From the NCBI GenBank assembly GCA_024449915.1, contig JAMZAV010000094.1, forward strand, positions 496,001 to 560,000: a stretch of 64,000 nucleotides of DNA. Direction: 5' to 3'. Each line of letters begins with the position of its first letter. Within the stretch, counting starts at the first letter, position 1. The translations under genes and the position numbers were made by a program. The DNA is from Sweltsa coloradensis. Lineage: Eukaryota > Arthropoda > Insecta > Plecoptera > Chloroperlidae. Positions 10,394-21,928 of this stretch are shown here, piece by piece. The notes below the pieces were generated by a model. That model was given only the letters and a program-made list of their open reading frames with translations, was not told the origin of the DNA and made no database searches.

Positions 10394-11058
10394 TAGGGCT
10401 GTGAACGGGTACCCGGGCACCCGCCCGTTGATAATAGCCCGGGTAATTAAATGAGTCGTCGGGTACTCGTTTGACTGTTTAAGTCTCAAATTGTAATGTA
10501 TGCAATCATAACACATATTATTGTAGGAAGTATTTAATGAAGACAAACTAGGGTATCACCATTGTCATGACCTGCATCCAAGATGGTGCTGGAATCCACC
10601 GCCCTGCATGACATGTACAAACTTGTAACATAACACACTGCCATCCTGAGTATGGCGCCGCCGGTCAGTCTTGCACTCGTCGGCGCGCAGCGGCGGCAGT
10701 AAGTGATTCATCAATAATACGCGCTCGTATTTCGTCTGTCGAGCTCCAGTGAGTGACGTCACCAACGTATCCTGTATATACCATCGTAATCGGCCGATAA
10801 GTGACTGGCAGAGATATTTATGCATTCCGGCAACATCAGTTCCTAATGAATGTGCGTTTTCAACAGCTAAACATTAGAAACGAGCATCTCTGGCGCCCGA
10901 GACCGTCGACATGTTCACGTTCATGAGAACGTGCGTGTTAAAAGTGACGACCTGTCAATATAAAGTAGGTAATTGACTAAATTTTTTTTTTTTTTTGGTA
11001 ATCGTAGAAAAATCTTAAAATTTCGTGGAAGGCATTTTGACAAATTTGCACAGCCCTA
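10394..11058. mobile_element. hAT-type non-autonomous element, 665 bp, 8-bp TSD
   Basis: Ends TAGGGCTGTG and CACAGCCCTA, with a perfect 8-bp duplication ATAGTGAG at 10386-10393 and 11059-11066. Termini match those of the element at 7782-9029 for ten bases, but the interior differs (GGGTACCCGGGCACCCGCCC near the left end). No transposase. It sits in intron 3 of the AT-hook gene. Confidence 0.92.
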
Positions 11059-12041
11059 ATAGTGAGGGCATTTAGCAAAAGAATAGTGCAAAATAAATGT
11101 GATGCCATTAATTTTTCCTTTGGTGGAGCAACATCACAAAAACACCACTTTGAAAAAATTGGACTGTAACTTTGGGCCCCTGTTTTAAGTTGGGAAAGTA
11201 AGAATAATATAGATACCGTAAGCAGAAGAGTGCAAATTGGGTTTTTGCAAATTGAGTTTTTCCATTCTTTCATACAAACACTAGTCTAAAAAAAAAATTG
11301 ATGAAGCCAACTTTTGGGCCCCAGGGCTGTCGACAGTGTGGGAAAAAACATGGCTCAAACTCATTAGTAGATCGATAAAATTACGCATCGACTTCATTAT
11401 AATCTGAAGAAAATCCCCCAGCATCAACAATAAATAAATATTTGTTGCTATCACAAGTGTCCATAAAATACGCGTTCAGAAAAATCCGCCGTTTTAAGAT
11501 TTTAGCCTACAAGTTCTGTGGAATGTCGATTTATTGTTGTGCAATTTTGACTTCTTGATAACGACATACGAGACTCAAAACTCTTTCCGAGACTCGAATT
11601 TTAGAGATTATTACGGAGCAAATCGAGCAAGCGTCGAGCAGACAATCCTGCTCCAGCTAGTCTCGAAATATTGAGTCTTGCACAGCCCTAGCATCCAGTG
11701 TTGGTAGTTAAATTCATTAGGCCTATGACACTTTTGTTTTAATTAAATGATGATTTGTGTGCAATTTAACTTTTACTTTGTTAAAAATATTGATACTATT
11801 TCAGCTGGTTATGATTTTTTTCTTCCTAACTAAATTATGGGGGAAAACTCACTTTTTAACCCTCATTTTGAACTCACTTGCCTCACTCAATCTGCAGGAC
11901 ATACCTCTGGAGGGTAGAAATAAGACTGCAATACCCTAGGCTAAAACGGCTCATCCAATTGATTGCGTATATCAACAACACATGGTAACAAAGCTAGGCT
12001 ATGACAAGGCTATAAAAATTGCACTTAAATTCTAAGATGCA
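11059..12041. other. Intron 3 remainder with a hAT 3' remnant
   Basis: TCTCGAAATATTGAGTCTTG then CACAGCCCTA at about 11663-11691 is the 3' end of a third GGGCTGTG-type hAT. A degraded 5' end (CAGGGCTGTCG) lies near 11321. No matching target duplication was found. Confidence 0.4.
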
Positions 12042-12218
12042 ATCTGATGATTATCTACTGTATTAACATTAAACTAGGCCGACTAAACGTCATCTTTTCC
12101 ATCTACATCCATGGCTGAAGGCTCTGGTACAATCTGATGATTACCTACCATTATCATGAAACAAGGCCTACTTACCGTCATCTTTTCCATCTACATCCAT
12201 GGCTGAAGGCTCTGGTGT
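12042..12218 (-). repeat. 90-bp tandem duplication across the exon 3 / intron 3 boundary
   Basis: The unit starting AATCTGATGATTA occurs at 12041 and 12131. The proximal copy carries the functional end of exon 3 and its donor. The distal copy (12088-12128) repeats the last 41 coding bases, but its donor reads TTTAGT instead of GTAAGT. The duplication therefore leaves one usable splice site. Confidence 0.85.
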
Positions 12219-12334
12219 CACTTCTTCTTCGTCTTTGTTATCTTTTTCCTTTACTTCGGAATCGGATGACGGTTCAACCGCTTTCTCCTCCCCATCGGTA
12301 TCGGCATCCTTCTTTGGGCGGCCTCGCCGGGCAC
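12176..12334 (-). CDS. AT-hook nuclear protein, exon 3 (AT-hook and acidic region)
   Basis: Encodes residues 62-114. The acceptor is AATTACAG|GTGCCC; the first two bases complete a Gly codon opened by exon 2. The donor is GACG|GTAAGT. The peptide begins GARRGRPKK, an AT-hook whose RGRP core (about residues 65-68) binds the minor groove of AT-rich DNA in HMGA and other chromatin proteins. An acidic Glu/Asp-rich segment (about residues 70-105) follows, the same order as the third hook and acidic tail of HMGA. It ends SAMDVDGKDD. Only one canonical hook is seen in the whole protein, whereas HMGA has three, so orthology to HMGA is not shown. Confidence 0.85.
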
Positions 12335-13958
12335 CTGTAATTGGATGGGCGCAGTGAGCATAGCGAAAACTTCAATTTGACTTCCCTGAGAAAAATGTCT
12401 TGGAAATTATTAATTTATAAAAAATAATATATACATAATAGGTAGGCCTACCTACCTAATAATTAATTTCAATGATAATTATGCGGCTAGTGATGGGAAT
12501 ATTTCCCGGAGCGGGAAAATTCCCGCCGTAAATTTAAGTTCCTTTAAGTAGGGAACTTATGTTTTTTTAGTTGGCTATAACTAGTTATGTTTTTTTTAAC
12601 ATAATCTGCACCTGCTCTGCAGTCTGAGTCAGCTGTTAGTTAATTCTAGGCTTGTTAGGGTAGGCCTAGCCCTAGACATAAATATTATTAACGTTAAAAT
12701 TATTAAGGGGGTGCGAATATAGTGACTTTGAGGCTAGAATCAAATATTGAATATTATTTTTTCTTCGCGAATATGCGGAATTCCGAATTACACAACAAAC
12801 CGTTGTTTTAAATCCCCATTCGGAGGATAGGCTAGGGCCTAATGGTAGCCTAATCACAAAATTGGATTCCACTTTTGGACCCTAGGGGCTACCGCTTCAG
12901 GACTAATTGTCATGTTTATGTGTCATGTTCGTTTTCACGTAAGACCTAGGCCTGGATCCATGTTAGTAAAAGTACTGGCAACCCTCGACAATCCCACTCG
13001 CAAGCTCGCAATTTGCGAGTGAAAATTTGGTGCTTGCGAGTTGGCAAATTGCAGCGCTTTTTTACGATCTAGCATTTGAATCGCCGCGCCTGCAATACAA
13101 CTTCCGCGCATAACCTGATGCGCAGCATGGCCTGTTACCAACCACTTCGCCAAAAACGAAGTATCAAAAAGTCAAGGTCAAGTTCCAGGCTAGGCTACCC
13201 AACAACGCACGTAACAAAGACAAAGAGATGAGACGCTCAAACTAGGCGTAAAATCGATGCGATCGACGAAACCATTGTTAATTATGTTTTTAACTTCATC
13301 TGACGTTATTGGAGAGAAATATGAGAATCCACCGACAACTCTAAATCCCGTGCAACATCCTCCTGATAATACGTGTAATAATGAAATCGTGAAACTTGTC
13401 GAGCATCTCGCAGACTTGCAAACGTCAGCTGCTAGGTTGAAATCACAATAGGGCCTAGGCCTTCAGCGATCTTGGATTTAGTTTTACTTTTATGAATCAT
13501 AATTCATAATAAATGAAAGTAGTGTTTATTTTAATTATAAAATCAGTGACCTTGCCCATCCTCATGAAAACATAAGACGTAAATCCAGCAGGTGGTAGGC
13601 CTAGGCCTATTTGAACTCGCATTGTGCCGCGGTCCTAGCCTAGGCCTACTCATTGACGGAGGATCGAACTCCTATTACGTGACGTAAGGAGTTAGTAATG
13701 CAATATTAGCTTTCTATAATCATTTTTTTAAGATTAGATGTCGCCTCAAATCGCGTTTTAGGCCTAAGACCCCCAAAAAATTCCGCCTTCGGCGGATTTG
13801 CCTCCACCGGCTGGGGCTTCGTCCCAGGCTGCCCACACCACCTCGTTGCGAGTGGATATTACGCCTCTCGTGGATTTGTCGAGGGTTGAGTACTTGGTCT
13901 AGCACTATTTAATATTATTATTTTATTATTAACATTATTTATATTATATTATTATTAA
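12335..13958. other. Intron 2, proximal part; hAT-like end and GC hairpins
   Basis: TAGTGATGGGAATATTTCCC at 12489-12508 resembles a hAT end and pairs loosely with CCATCACTG at about 15943-15951. The flanks TTATGC are similar but not a clean 8-bp duplication. Two small GC hairpins lie side by side: TCCGCC/GGCGGA with loop TTC (13782-13796) and CTGGG/CCCAG with loop GCTTCGT (13811-13827). No gene is seen. Confidence 0.35.
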
Positions 13959-14777
13959 TTAGACGAATAAGCGCAGCGAACATAGTCTACAACGCAACTC
14001 GATCGGGCCTTGATCATGATTAATTCTGTATGTTAAATGTTCGTTTGTCCGGTCCCATACAGCCGAACGGCCAAATAGATTGAGCTGAAATTTTAAACAG
14101 ACATCCGTGACCAGGTAACTTAGAACTGCTAACAAAATGAGCACAATCCGTTTCGATTTAAACCTACAAGAAATAATAAACTGAAAAAAAGGCTTAACAT
14201 GTGTAGGAATTCTTTTAACGATAATGGTTTTGCTTTTGAAAAAAATCACTGCCTCTTAGTCTTAGATGTTACTCGGTTGCAATGGAGGCAGAGGAAAAAA
14301 ATATTTGTAATGCAGTTATGCAGTGACCAAATGGTATCAAAACTTGCATGCTCAAGGTACCCCCAAATTCCGCTGGGAGATTGAGTAAACCTTGCAATCT
14401 TTACTCGTATTTTGTACTGGCTATGTTTTCCATAGTATTGTCCAGTTGATGTACACTAAACTGCGTTAGCCTATGTATTTCAAAAAATGTTTTAATATTT
14501 TTTAAATATAGGGCCTACAATCCATAAACAGAAACTACAAAATCTTATCCGACCAGGGGATTGAACCCAGGTCTCCCACATTCCGGGTATAAGAAAGAGC
14601 ACAAGTAGCCAACTAGACTAGGGAAACCCCAAAGTCGTTGTTAGACGAGTGAGTGAAACATGTGTTGAATACCCAGTATCATTCCCCATACTGGGCTAGG
14701 GAAGGAAAGGGGATGTTCCCTGGTACTCAACACATGGCTCTCTCACTCGTCTATCAACGACTTTGGCGTTTCCTTAG
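13959..14777 (+). mobile_element. Possible Helentron-like element, divergent subfamily
   Basis: Starts TTAGACGAATAAGCG and ends with CTCGTCTA, hairpin AACGACTTTGGCGTT, then TCCTTAG and T. This is the end architecture of the window's main family with different bases. The 3' end is also present inverted at 14618-14680, so 14618-14777 folds back on itself. Boundaries are less certain than for the main family. Confidence 0.4.
14545..14618 (-). repeat. tRNA-derived SINE fragment
   Basis: Minus strand reads TAGTCTAGTTGGCTACTTG (A-box-like) and, 40 bp on, CCTGGGTTCAATCCCCTGG (B-box/T-arm). The acceptor stem is not intact. Confidence 0.55.
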
Positions 14778-14794
14778 TAATAAAATATTTAATA

Positions 14795-15851
14795 CTAGGA
14801 AACGCTCAGTTGGACGCGTTGATAAGCGAGCACGTGCTATAGCTAGACCCACATTGCACATTTTTTTTTTAATTTTAAAATTTGCGATGTTCGCTGTCCA
14901 CGGGGCCAAGTTTCCAATATTATTTATTATTGGCAAGGTATTTGGGTAAACCCGTGGGTAAACCTTTACTTTGTGGATAAAATCCACCGCCATCTAGAGG
15001 ACCTTGACATCATTTCTTTGGGAAAACTATTTTAACTCTTTGGTAACAAATAATACACTGCTTCCTCGATAGTATTTTGATTACTTGTAGGTGGCAGAAC
15101 ATAGTGGCCAGCAACCTCGTGTGACTATTCGTTGCCATGGTAACGTTACTTTTGTTAAAATGTAATTTCCATCTACACTACTTAACGGATCAAAATAAAA
15201 TTAACATATTCGTGACCGGACGGACATTCTAAATGATTTGGTCACCTCAGATTTTGACACCGTTTAGTTCGAAAAAAAAACTTTCGGTCAACTTTAATGT
15301 AACTTTTTAACTTTTTGAACGATTTTGCCAAAAAACTAATGGCATTCAAAAATAGTTCCTACGCCACTGACAAAACTAATGGCATTCAATCCAGATCGAA
15401 GCTTGCGGATGATCCAAATTTCAATTTGATCCGAACCTCCGTTCGACCGCTATCATGAGCCAAAAAAGCTGCGCGACTTTCCGTTGCCATGTTAACGGTA
15501 CTTTGTTATAATGTAATTTCCATCTACACTACTTATCGGATCAAAATAAAATTAACATATTCGTGACCGGACGGACATTCTAAATGATTTGGCCACCTCA
15601 GATTTTGTCGCCGTTTAGTTTGAAAAAAAAAAAACTTTCGACTACCGTAACCTTAATGTAACTTTTTAACTTTTTGAACGATTTTGCCACAAAACTAATG
15701 GCATTTAATCGAGAACGAAGCTTGCGGATGGTCAAAATTTCAACTCGATCTGAGCCTCCGTTCGACCGTTATGGCGAGACATAGGCCTACAAAAAAAAAT
15801 TACTATTTTTTCCGACAGAGTCAAATGGAAACGCTCGCTTTGCTCACTTAA
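14795..15851 (-). mobile_element. Helentron-like element, subfamily C
   Basis: In minus orientation it starts TTAAGTGAGCAAAGCGAGC (15851) and ends with the inverted motif GCTCGCTTA, hairpin AACGC..GCGTT, then CCTAG and T. The interior has a ~350-bp direct repeat (about 15121-15430 and 15476-15790) that shares text with the main family, for example ACTTTTTGAACGATTTTGCC. No protein is encoded. Confidence 0.6.
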
Positions 15852-16334
15852 TTAAAATAATGCTTTTTATGGTAGCCATTTTTTGCTTTGAGCAAAAATT
15901 CCTGCCCGGGGGAATATTCCTTGAAAATAAATTCCCGGAATTTAACCATCACTGCTTATGCCTATATTAATTATACCGTAAATACAATTACCGGTAACTA
16001 ATATTAAGTGGTCGGGACATTTTGATGCGTCAAATATATTATAACCTATTTATTGATAACTTTTAAAGTTTCAGCCCAACTGTGGAGTCTATCCTCAGAA
16101 AACAAGAAATTGATGCAAAGAAATGACCAGAAGCGTGTCACGAATACAAAATTTTCCACGATCAATCTACATGTTAAGTAAGAGTAGATTTGCAAAGTTT
16201 CACCAAAATCGGAGATGGTCAAGTTTTATTTTCTGCTCGGCTTGGTTGATTTGACATGGAATGACCCATTAATATTGCTATGGTCATACCAATTAATAGA
16301 ATGTAAAATATCTGGAGGCCCGAAGATTTTCTTT

Positions 16335-17492
16335 TTGAACGCATTGTAGGCGATTGTTGTCAAGTTTCTATAGGGAACCCCAAGTCTAACGCGGGAAGCG
16401 AGTTCAGTGCATTGGAAGAGAATGTCCCCATAAGAATAGCATTGGGCTATTTTTAAAATGCTTGTATCTTTTGAACGAGAAGTATTTAAGAAATATCATT
16501 CTCAGTACGTTAATCACCATTCTTTTCTTAACACATTTGATGCATTTAATTTATAAAAGTCGCAACAGAATTTGAATAAACGTTGTTGAAACACATGTAT
16601 GTTTCGCGTTTTGGAGCGAATCAATGGAAAGAGACGCACGGTAGAAAAGAGAGAGAGAATCAACGCATGCGCACGGCCGACTAGCGAGGAGCAGCTTTGC
16701 ACGTACAGCATCCAAGTGCACGGCGAGCTCGGCTGTCCGACATGTTCGTTTCTTCGATTCAACAGCCAATCACGGAGGACCGGCGCGCGACGCAGATGAA
16801 AAATGCAAACATCATCTTGTTAAACTCAAACTAATTTAAATTCTAAACATGGTATTAATATTCTACTATATGTAATAGTTGCAGAAAAGAATGGTTATTG
16901 ACGTAATGTGAATGATATTTCTTAAATACTTCTCGTTCAAAAGATACAAGCGTTTTAAAATCAGACCAATGCTATTCTTATGGGGACATTCTCTTCCAAT
17001 GCACCGAACTCGCTTCCCGCGTTAGACTTGGGGTTCCCTATAATGAGGCCTACTTGTTATTTATTATGTACACATAAAAAACTCATTAAAACCATTATTT
17101 GTATGGATTCTGACTAACTTTTTTTAACTTTTTCTTTCAAAAAGCAATAGGCCTACATCACCAATACCTTTACCTATGTCTATGTGAAATATGAACGTTG
17201 TAGCCCCGGACCCGTTTGGTCAGAATCGGCCCAAAATATGTATCACAAAAATATCGCATCAAAAAAATCGTAAAAGTAAGATATTGATGAGAAATATACC
17301 CAAAAACGTGGCAGGTCTAGGCCTAAGTTCAGAGATTTCAAAGGTCCCCTCCAATATTCATCAATATCGCATTATCGCATACCGTTTGCCCAGTAGAGCG
17401 CGAACAAACAGCAAAAAAAAAGAAAAAGAAAAACACCAGAGCTAATTTTTTGGGGGGTCAGTGAAATTGAAGTCTTTGCTTTGCTCATCCAA
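16335..17492 (-). mobile_element. Helentron-like copy, 3'-truncated, split by a MITE
   Basis: The right end ...GCTTTGCTCATCCAA (17492) is the complement of the family's 5' end. The interior matches the 50-kb copies (GAACGTTGTAGCCCC, TTTGGTCAGAATCGG). Sequence left of the MITE (CATTGTAGGCGATTGTTGTC) continues the same element, so the MITE at 16371-17040 landed inside it. Confidence 0.65.
16371..17040. mobile_element. MITE with ~165-bp terminal inverted repeats
   Basis: Arms 16371-16535 and 16876-17040 are near-identical inverted copies starting TAGGGAACCCCAAGTCTAAC. TA flanks both sides (16369-16370, 17041-17042). The 340-bp centre has no transposase. Confidence 0.85.
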
Positions 17493-18327
17493 TTATATTT
17501 GTAGGCCTATGTGCCATTTTTGGGACATTTTCACTTTGACAAACTGTTAAAAATTATTGATCTGTTTCTGTTGTGGCATATTATAATTAGGCCCAAGGCC
17601 TATGTTTTTTGTTTTTTAGTAATCCTCACATGACAAGTTTCAATATTCAGGTGCCACTGTGCACCAAACTGAATGTAGGTAATCATGTGATGATGTGACG
17701 CTTAATAAAATAAAATAAAGTAAAATAAAAATAAATACCTACCCGGTACCATAAGCCTACCTAAATAAATAAAATAAATAAAAAGATAAATAGGCCTAAT
17801 TAAGTTAATTAGTACTCAAAATGTAAGGGCAAGCAGTGCATGTGCAGATGCCTCACCACTGCAGTGAACCAAATCAAAAGTTTGTTAGGCCTAGGCCTAT
17901 GTTTGTAAGTTCAAAGATGTAACCAAGGCTGATGCCAAGATCAAATAAATTTTGGATATGGGTTTCAAAGACAAAATGGCATCAATGATATAAAATGTGT
18001 CACTTATTTTTTTTTTGGGGGGGGGGGGGATTTTGGGTAGGTAGGCCTAATGGATTATGACTGTCAAAACACCAAGTACAAACTGTAGGATATGGTCATA
18101 ATGAGCATCAATTTGTCAATAAAAGGCCTAAGCTATTTAGGCCCTAGGCCCTACAACTAATTTTTTTTTTTGGTCAAAAGTCAAAACGGAGGTGTGGCCA
18201 ATACTTGATGGCGGCATATAATCAATCGTGTGAATAAGTTACTTTCAAAATTTCTTGCACGCAGTTTTGGCATACGCATACTACTACTAGGCCTAGATGT
18301 GAACATATTGACTAGATAACAACTCAC
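17493..18327. other. Intron 2 remainder; no gene
   Basis: Contains AAATA-type simple repeats near 17705-17800, a G-run near 18020 and several TAGGCCTA words. Nothing else is recognisable. Confidence 0.4.
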
Positions 18328-18454
18328 CTCGGGCTGCCGATGGTGGCGTCTTCTTCTCTCGCTTAGCTGGCGGCGGCGTAGGTTGAACGCCCCGGGTTGA
18401 CGATCTGGTACGCCGCCGATTGTCAGACTCGATCACATTGTCTTCCTTCGCATT
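18328..18454 (-). CDS. AT-hook nuclear protein, exon 2 (basic region)
   Basis: Encodes residues 20-61 plus one base. The acceptor is TTTCAG|AATGCG, phase 0, matching the donor of exon 1. The donor is CGAG|GTGAGT, phase 1, matching exon 3. The peptide NAKEDNVIESDN leads into RRRTRSSTRG and the Pro/Lys stretch PPPAKREKK (about residues 46-54), a plausible nuclear localisation signal. These basic residues lie just before the AT-hook of exon 3, so DNA or nucleosome contact is a reasonable inference. Confidence 0.82.
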
Positions 18455-19824
18455 CTGAAATCATGAACCGGTGTCACAAAGGAAACACAACTACTGGTAG
18501 GCCTACTTTGTAATTGAATGAAAGAACAAGCTCACCACCATGTACCACGTTTTGGACCACCTTTATTTTTATAAAATAAATCAAGTTTATACAATAATTT
18601 GGGTTAAGGCATGATTTTTTAAATTAAATTCAATTCAATTAATTCACGAATAGAATTGGCCTTAGGCCTGCCTAGTGAGGGCCCGTTGAAAATTTGGAAA
18701 AATAAATCTTGTTTTCTAATAGGCATAGGGGTAAGTGGGGTAAATAGGAACACTTTTAGAACTTTTCATCTTTGACTTTCTGTAAAAAGTTGTACAATTG
18801 ACTTTTTTATGATTTTTTCGTTGTACATTATTCTTTGCACTGTTGTTAGTGTAAGGAATAACTTGTGTGTCATTTTCCTAAAATCATGTACTAGGAAAAA
18901 AATTAAATGTAAAAAGTGGTATTGTTCCTATTTACCCCGTCATTTTGGGGTAAATGGGAACAGACAACACTGTAGCTTATTGGTGTGAGGTAAAACAAAA
19001 TGGGGTAAATAGGAACAGAAATATCTGATGTATGATTTCAATTAAAAAAAAATTAAGTCAAAATGTTAAAAACTGTGGATGCTATGTAAGAAAACAATAT
19101 CAGATTATATATTAAAACCGGAGCGAAGCGAAGCGCTATATTTGTGTCAAAAAATATTCTTAGTTGTTTTTGTGACAATAGGATTAGTTTAGTGTTTATT
19201 ATCAACCTTGCAAATAAGTAAGTGGAAAAATTGGGAAGGGGGGATGAATTTAACTTTTCTAATCAAATTTTATCAACGGTGGGAATATGGCACACGCACA
19301 TCAATCTTATGGGAATCTTGTGAATATAATGCACTGAGGTGATATTTTCCCAAGTGTCAGAAGAAATTGAGGAAAAAGCAGAAAAATGGCCTAAATGGCA
19401 ATTTTCACAACACCTGGTCAACCACAATGGTCAAATAGAGATGGTTTTGAAGATCGAGAAATGTTCCCATTTACCCCATAAATATAACCCATAGGTTAAC
19501 TGTGTTGTTCCTTTTTACCCCACTTGTTCCTAATTACCCCGAACCAGTGTTCCTAATTACCCCCAAATGGAGGTGGTATGGGGTAAATGGGAACAGGGGC
19601 TTAACAGCCATGATGGACTAAGATAAGCAAATGCAAACAAATTGTAAAATCATGTTCATAGTTAGGGGGAACTTTTTATATGTCAAAATATTTTTTAGGG
19701 TACTCTTTGGACATAATTTTTTTTCTAAAGTTTTTTTGACTGAAACTTACATCAACTTTTAAGTGTAGGGTAGTTTTTAAAAATCAGAAAACTATTAAAT
19801 TAACATCAGAATGAGCTGATTTTT

Positions 19825-20436
19825 TTGGATGAGCGTAGCGAGCGTAGCGAGCGAAGCGAAGATTCCATTTCACTACACTGGAGAAAAAAATCCGGAATGT
19901 TTTTTTTTTTTTTTTTCTTTCTTTCTGTATTTTTGTCTGTCTGTTAACACGATTCCGGCTAAACCGATACTCCGATTGCGATGAAATTTTATGGAGGCCT
20001 TCGAAATCTCTGAACTAAGAACTGCCACGTTTTTGAGCGCAATCGAAAAATTATTTCTCATGAAAATCGCAATTTTATGATTTTTTTCGATTTTTAAAAA
20101 ATTTCTTCGACTTATAACTCCTACATGCTTTATCCGATTGTAATGATTTTTTCACAGAACCTTAATTTTATGAATTGATATATTCGTGTGAAATTTGAGC
20201 GTATCAAATAATTATTTCTCATGAAAATTTCAATATTACGATTTTTTCCTTTTTTAAAATTACGATTAATTTAAAAAAAATAAGTTAATTTTTTATTTAA
20301 TATGATTTAATTTAAAAAAATTTCAACAAAATTCTGATTTTTTCACAGAACAACAGAAAATCCGCAAAACACATGGCAGCTCAATTCACCAATTACGCTC
20401 ATCCAACAACGCGGCGGGACTTAAGCGTTTTCCTAG
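19825..20436 (+). mobile_element. Helentron-like element, subfamily B
   Basis: Starts TTGGATGAGCGTAGCGAGCG and ends GCTCATCC, AACGC..GCGTT hairpin, TTCCTAG followed by T. The empty site is in the tandem copy at about 24548-24558. Non-coding, with a poly-T tract near 19900. Confidence 0.8.
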
Positions 20437-20445
20437 TTATATATA

Positions 20446-21548
20446 GGGTAAGGGAACTACGTAGTTCTGGATCGGGGTTGAGTTGTGGATCAAAATCTTT
20501 GGGCTTGTGTAAGTTCTACAATTGTAATGTACTAGTTGCACTGTCAGTATATTTTTCTGATGAATTGATCCAAGGAGCATTGGAATTGCACACTGTCATC
20601 ACCAGGTTGAGTCATTTGTCAACTTAAGTAGAAATAGTCAACAATGCTATCAAAATGGTTGCCGTTTGCAACAGATGCAATTGATATACACATGCATTTA
20701 TCATTGTAATATTTCATCAGTTATTAGCACAGCTTTCAAACTTTGTCAGAATTTTTATTATTAGTTTTGCTAAAAATTGACTATAATAGGTTTACTGTAC
20801 AACTACTCAAAGCACCCTTGCGGGTGTCTACAAATAAGAGGTTTTTGTCCGTTTTTTTAGATCGTAACACCATGTTAAATGAATAGGACATATGCAGCAA
20901 GCCTAATAGTGTTTAAAAACCAAGTTAAAAGTAATTTAGGCACACTTATTTTTAGAGCTTGTCTTAACAGATGCAAATCTAAAAAAAAAAAAAAATGTTT
21001 TGGTCTAGCCTAATTTTTTTAATATTTTTTTCAAAATTTTGAATTTGATATAAATTTGTGTTTAGAATATTTGGCTTATAAAATTTACACTCAGGTGTTA
21101 GCTCTTGTCTTTGTCTTTAAATTTTGTATTGAAAAAAAAATTGTGGTTAGCATAATTGCTGCAAATAATTCACAATTACAATTTTGATCCACAACTAATC
21201 CGGGGACTGATTGTGGATCAATGCTGATACCGGGCGTCCAGAATCAAATTTGTCAGGTGCGGCTGCATCACTACTTATGAAACATATCAATGAACCCCTG
21301 ATATCAATTTGAAAAGTTTTAGGCTGATGATCCACAACTGATACCCAGGTATCAGTTCTGGATCAAAGCACTACTTTTTTTAATTGGTTCATTTTAGTAC
21401 CTTCGTAAACTTTTTTTAAATTTTTTCTTTTGCAAACATTGTCGGAAAGTTAATCAATAGAATATAGTATGTGGGAGTAACAAAAAAAAATCCTGATACT
21501 CAAAATTGTAATATTGCTTAACCCGATCCAGAACTAGTTCCCTTACCC
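20446..21548. mobile_element. TA-flanked non-autonomous DNA transposon, 1103 bp
   Basis: Ends GGGTAAGGGAACTA and TAGTTCCCTTACCC continue into GTTCTGGATC on both sides. TA duplications lie at 20444-20445 and 21549-21550. The motif GTTCTGGATC/GTTGTGGATC recurs inside. No transposase. The paralogue in copy 2 is empty. Confidence 0.82.
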
Positions 21549-21928
21549 TATGTTGTTGAGAAAATAAAAAGGTCACATGGAATATTTTTTGTATTTTTTA
21601 AATAGGTCATATGGGGTAGATTTTAGGGCTGTTCCTATTTACCCCATGTTCCCATTTGCCCCACTTACCCCTACCGAAGCCTACTGATATCCTACTAAAT
21701 AAATAAATAAATAAATAAATAAATACGTAATCAGAGACTGAATTTCAGTGGGGGACGAAAACCAAAGTGACCAACCAAACCCTGCAGACCCCGAGCAATC
21801 GACGAGTGAACGAAACCAACCAAAGTCGATATTTTAAAAAAATATAGCATCAGGGGTAGGACGTGCGAACCCCCCGCGGATCAACGCCGAATAAAAAGGG
21901 CCGTTTCAGAAAAACTTTAAATTTATTA

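Larger units (their letters stand above)
18728..21671. mobile_element. GGGGTAA-ended DNA transposon G1, TA-flanked, with two nested insertions
   Basis: Ends GGGGTAAGTGGGGTAAATAG and (complement) GGGGTAAGTGGGGCAAATGG, flanked by TA at 18726-18727 and 21672-21673. The motif GGGGTAAATNGGAACA recurs internally in both orientations (for example 18953, 19003, 19463, 19580, 21640). A Helentron-like copy (19825-20436) and a MITE (20446-21548) sit inside; without them it is about 1.2 kb. No transposase was recognised. Confidence 0.8.

Noticed and set aside
13257..13451. 64-residue ORF as an extra exon
   Set aside because: It is on the strand opposite to the host gene, has no recognisable domain and no convincing splice or promoter context.
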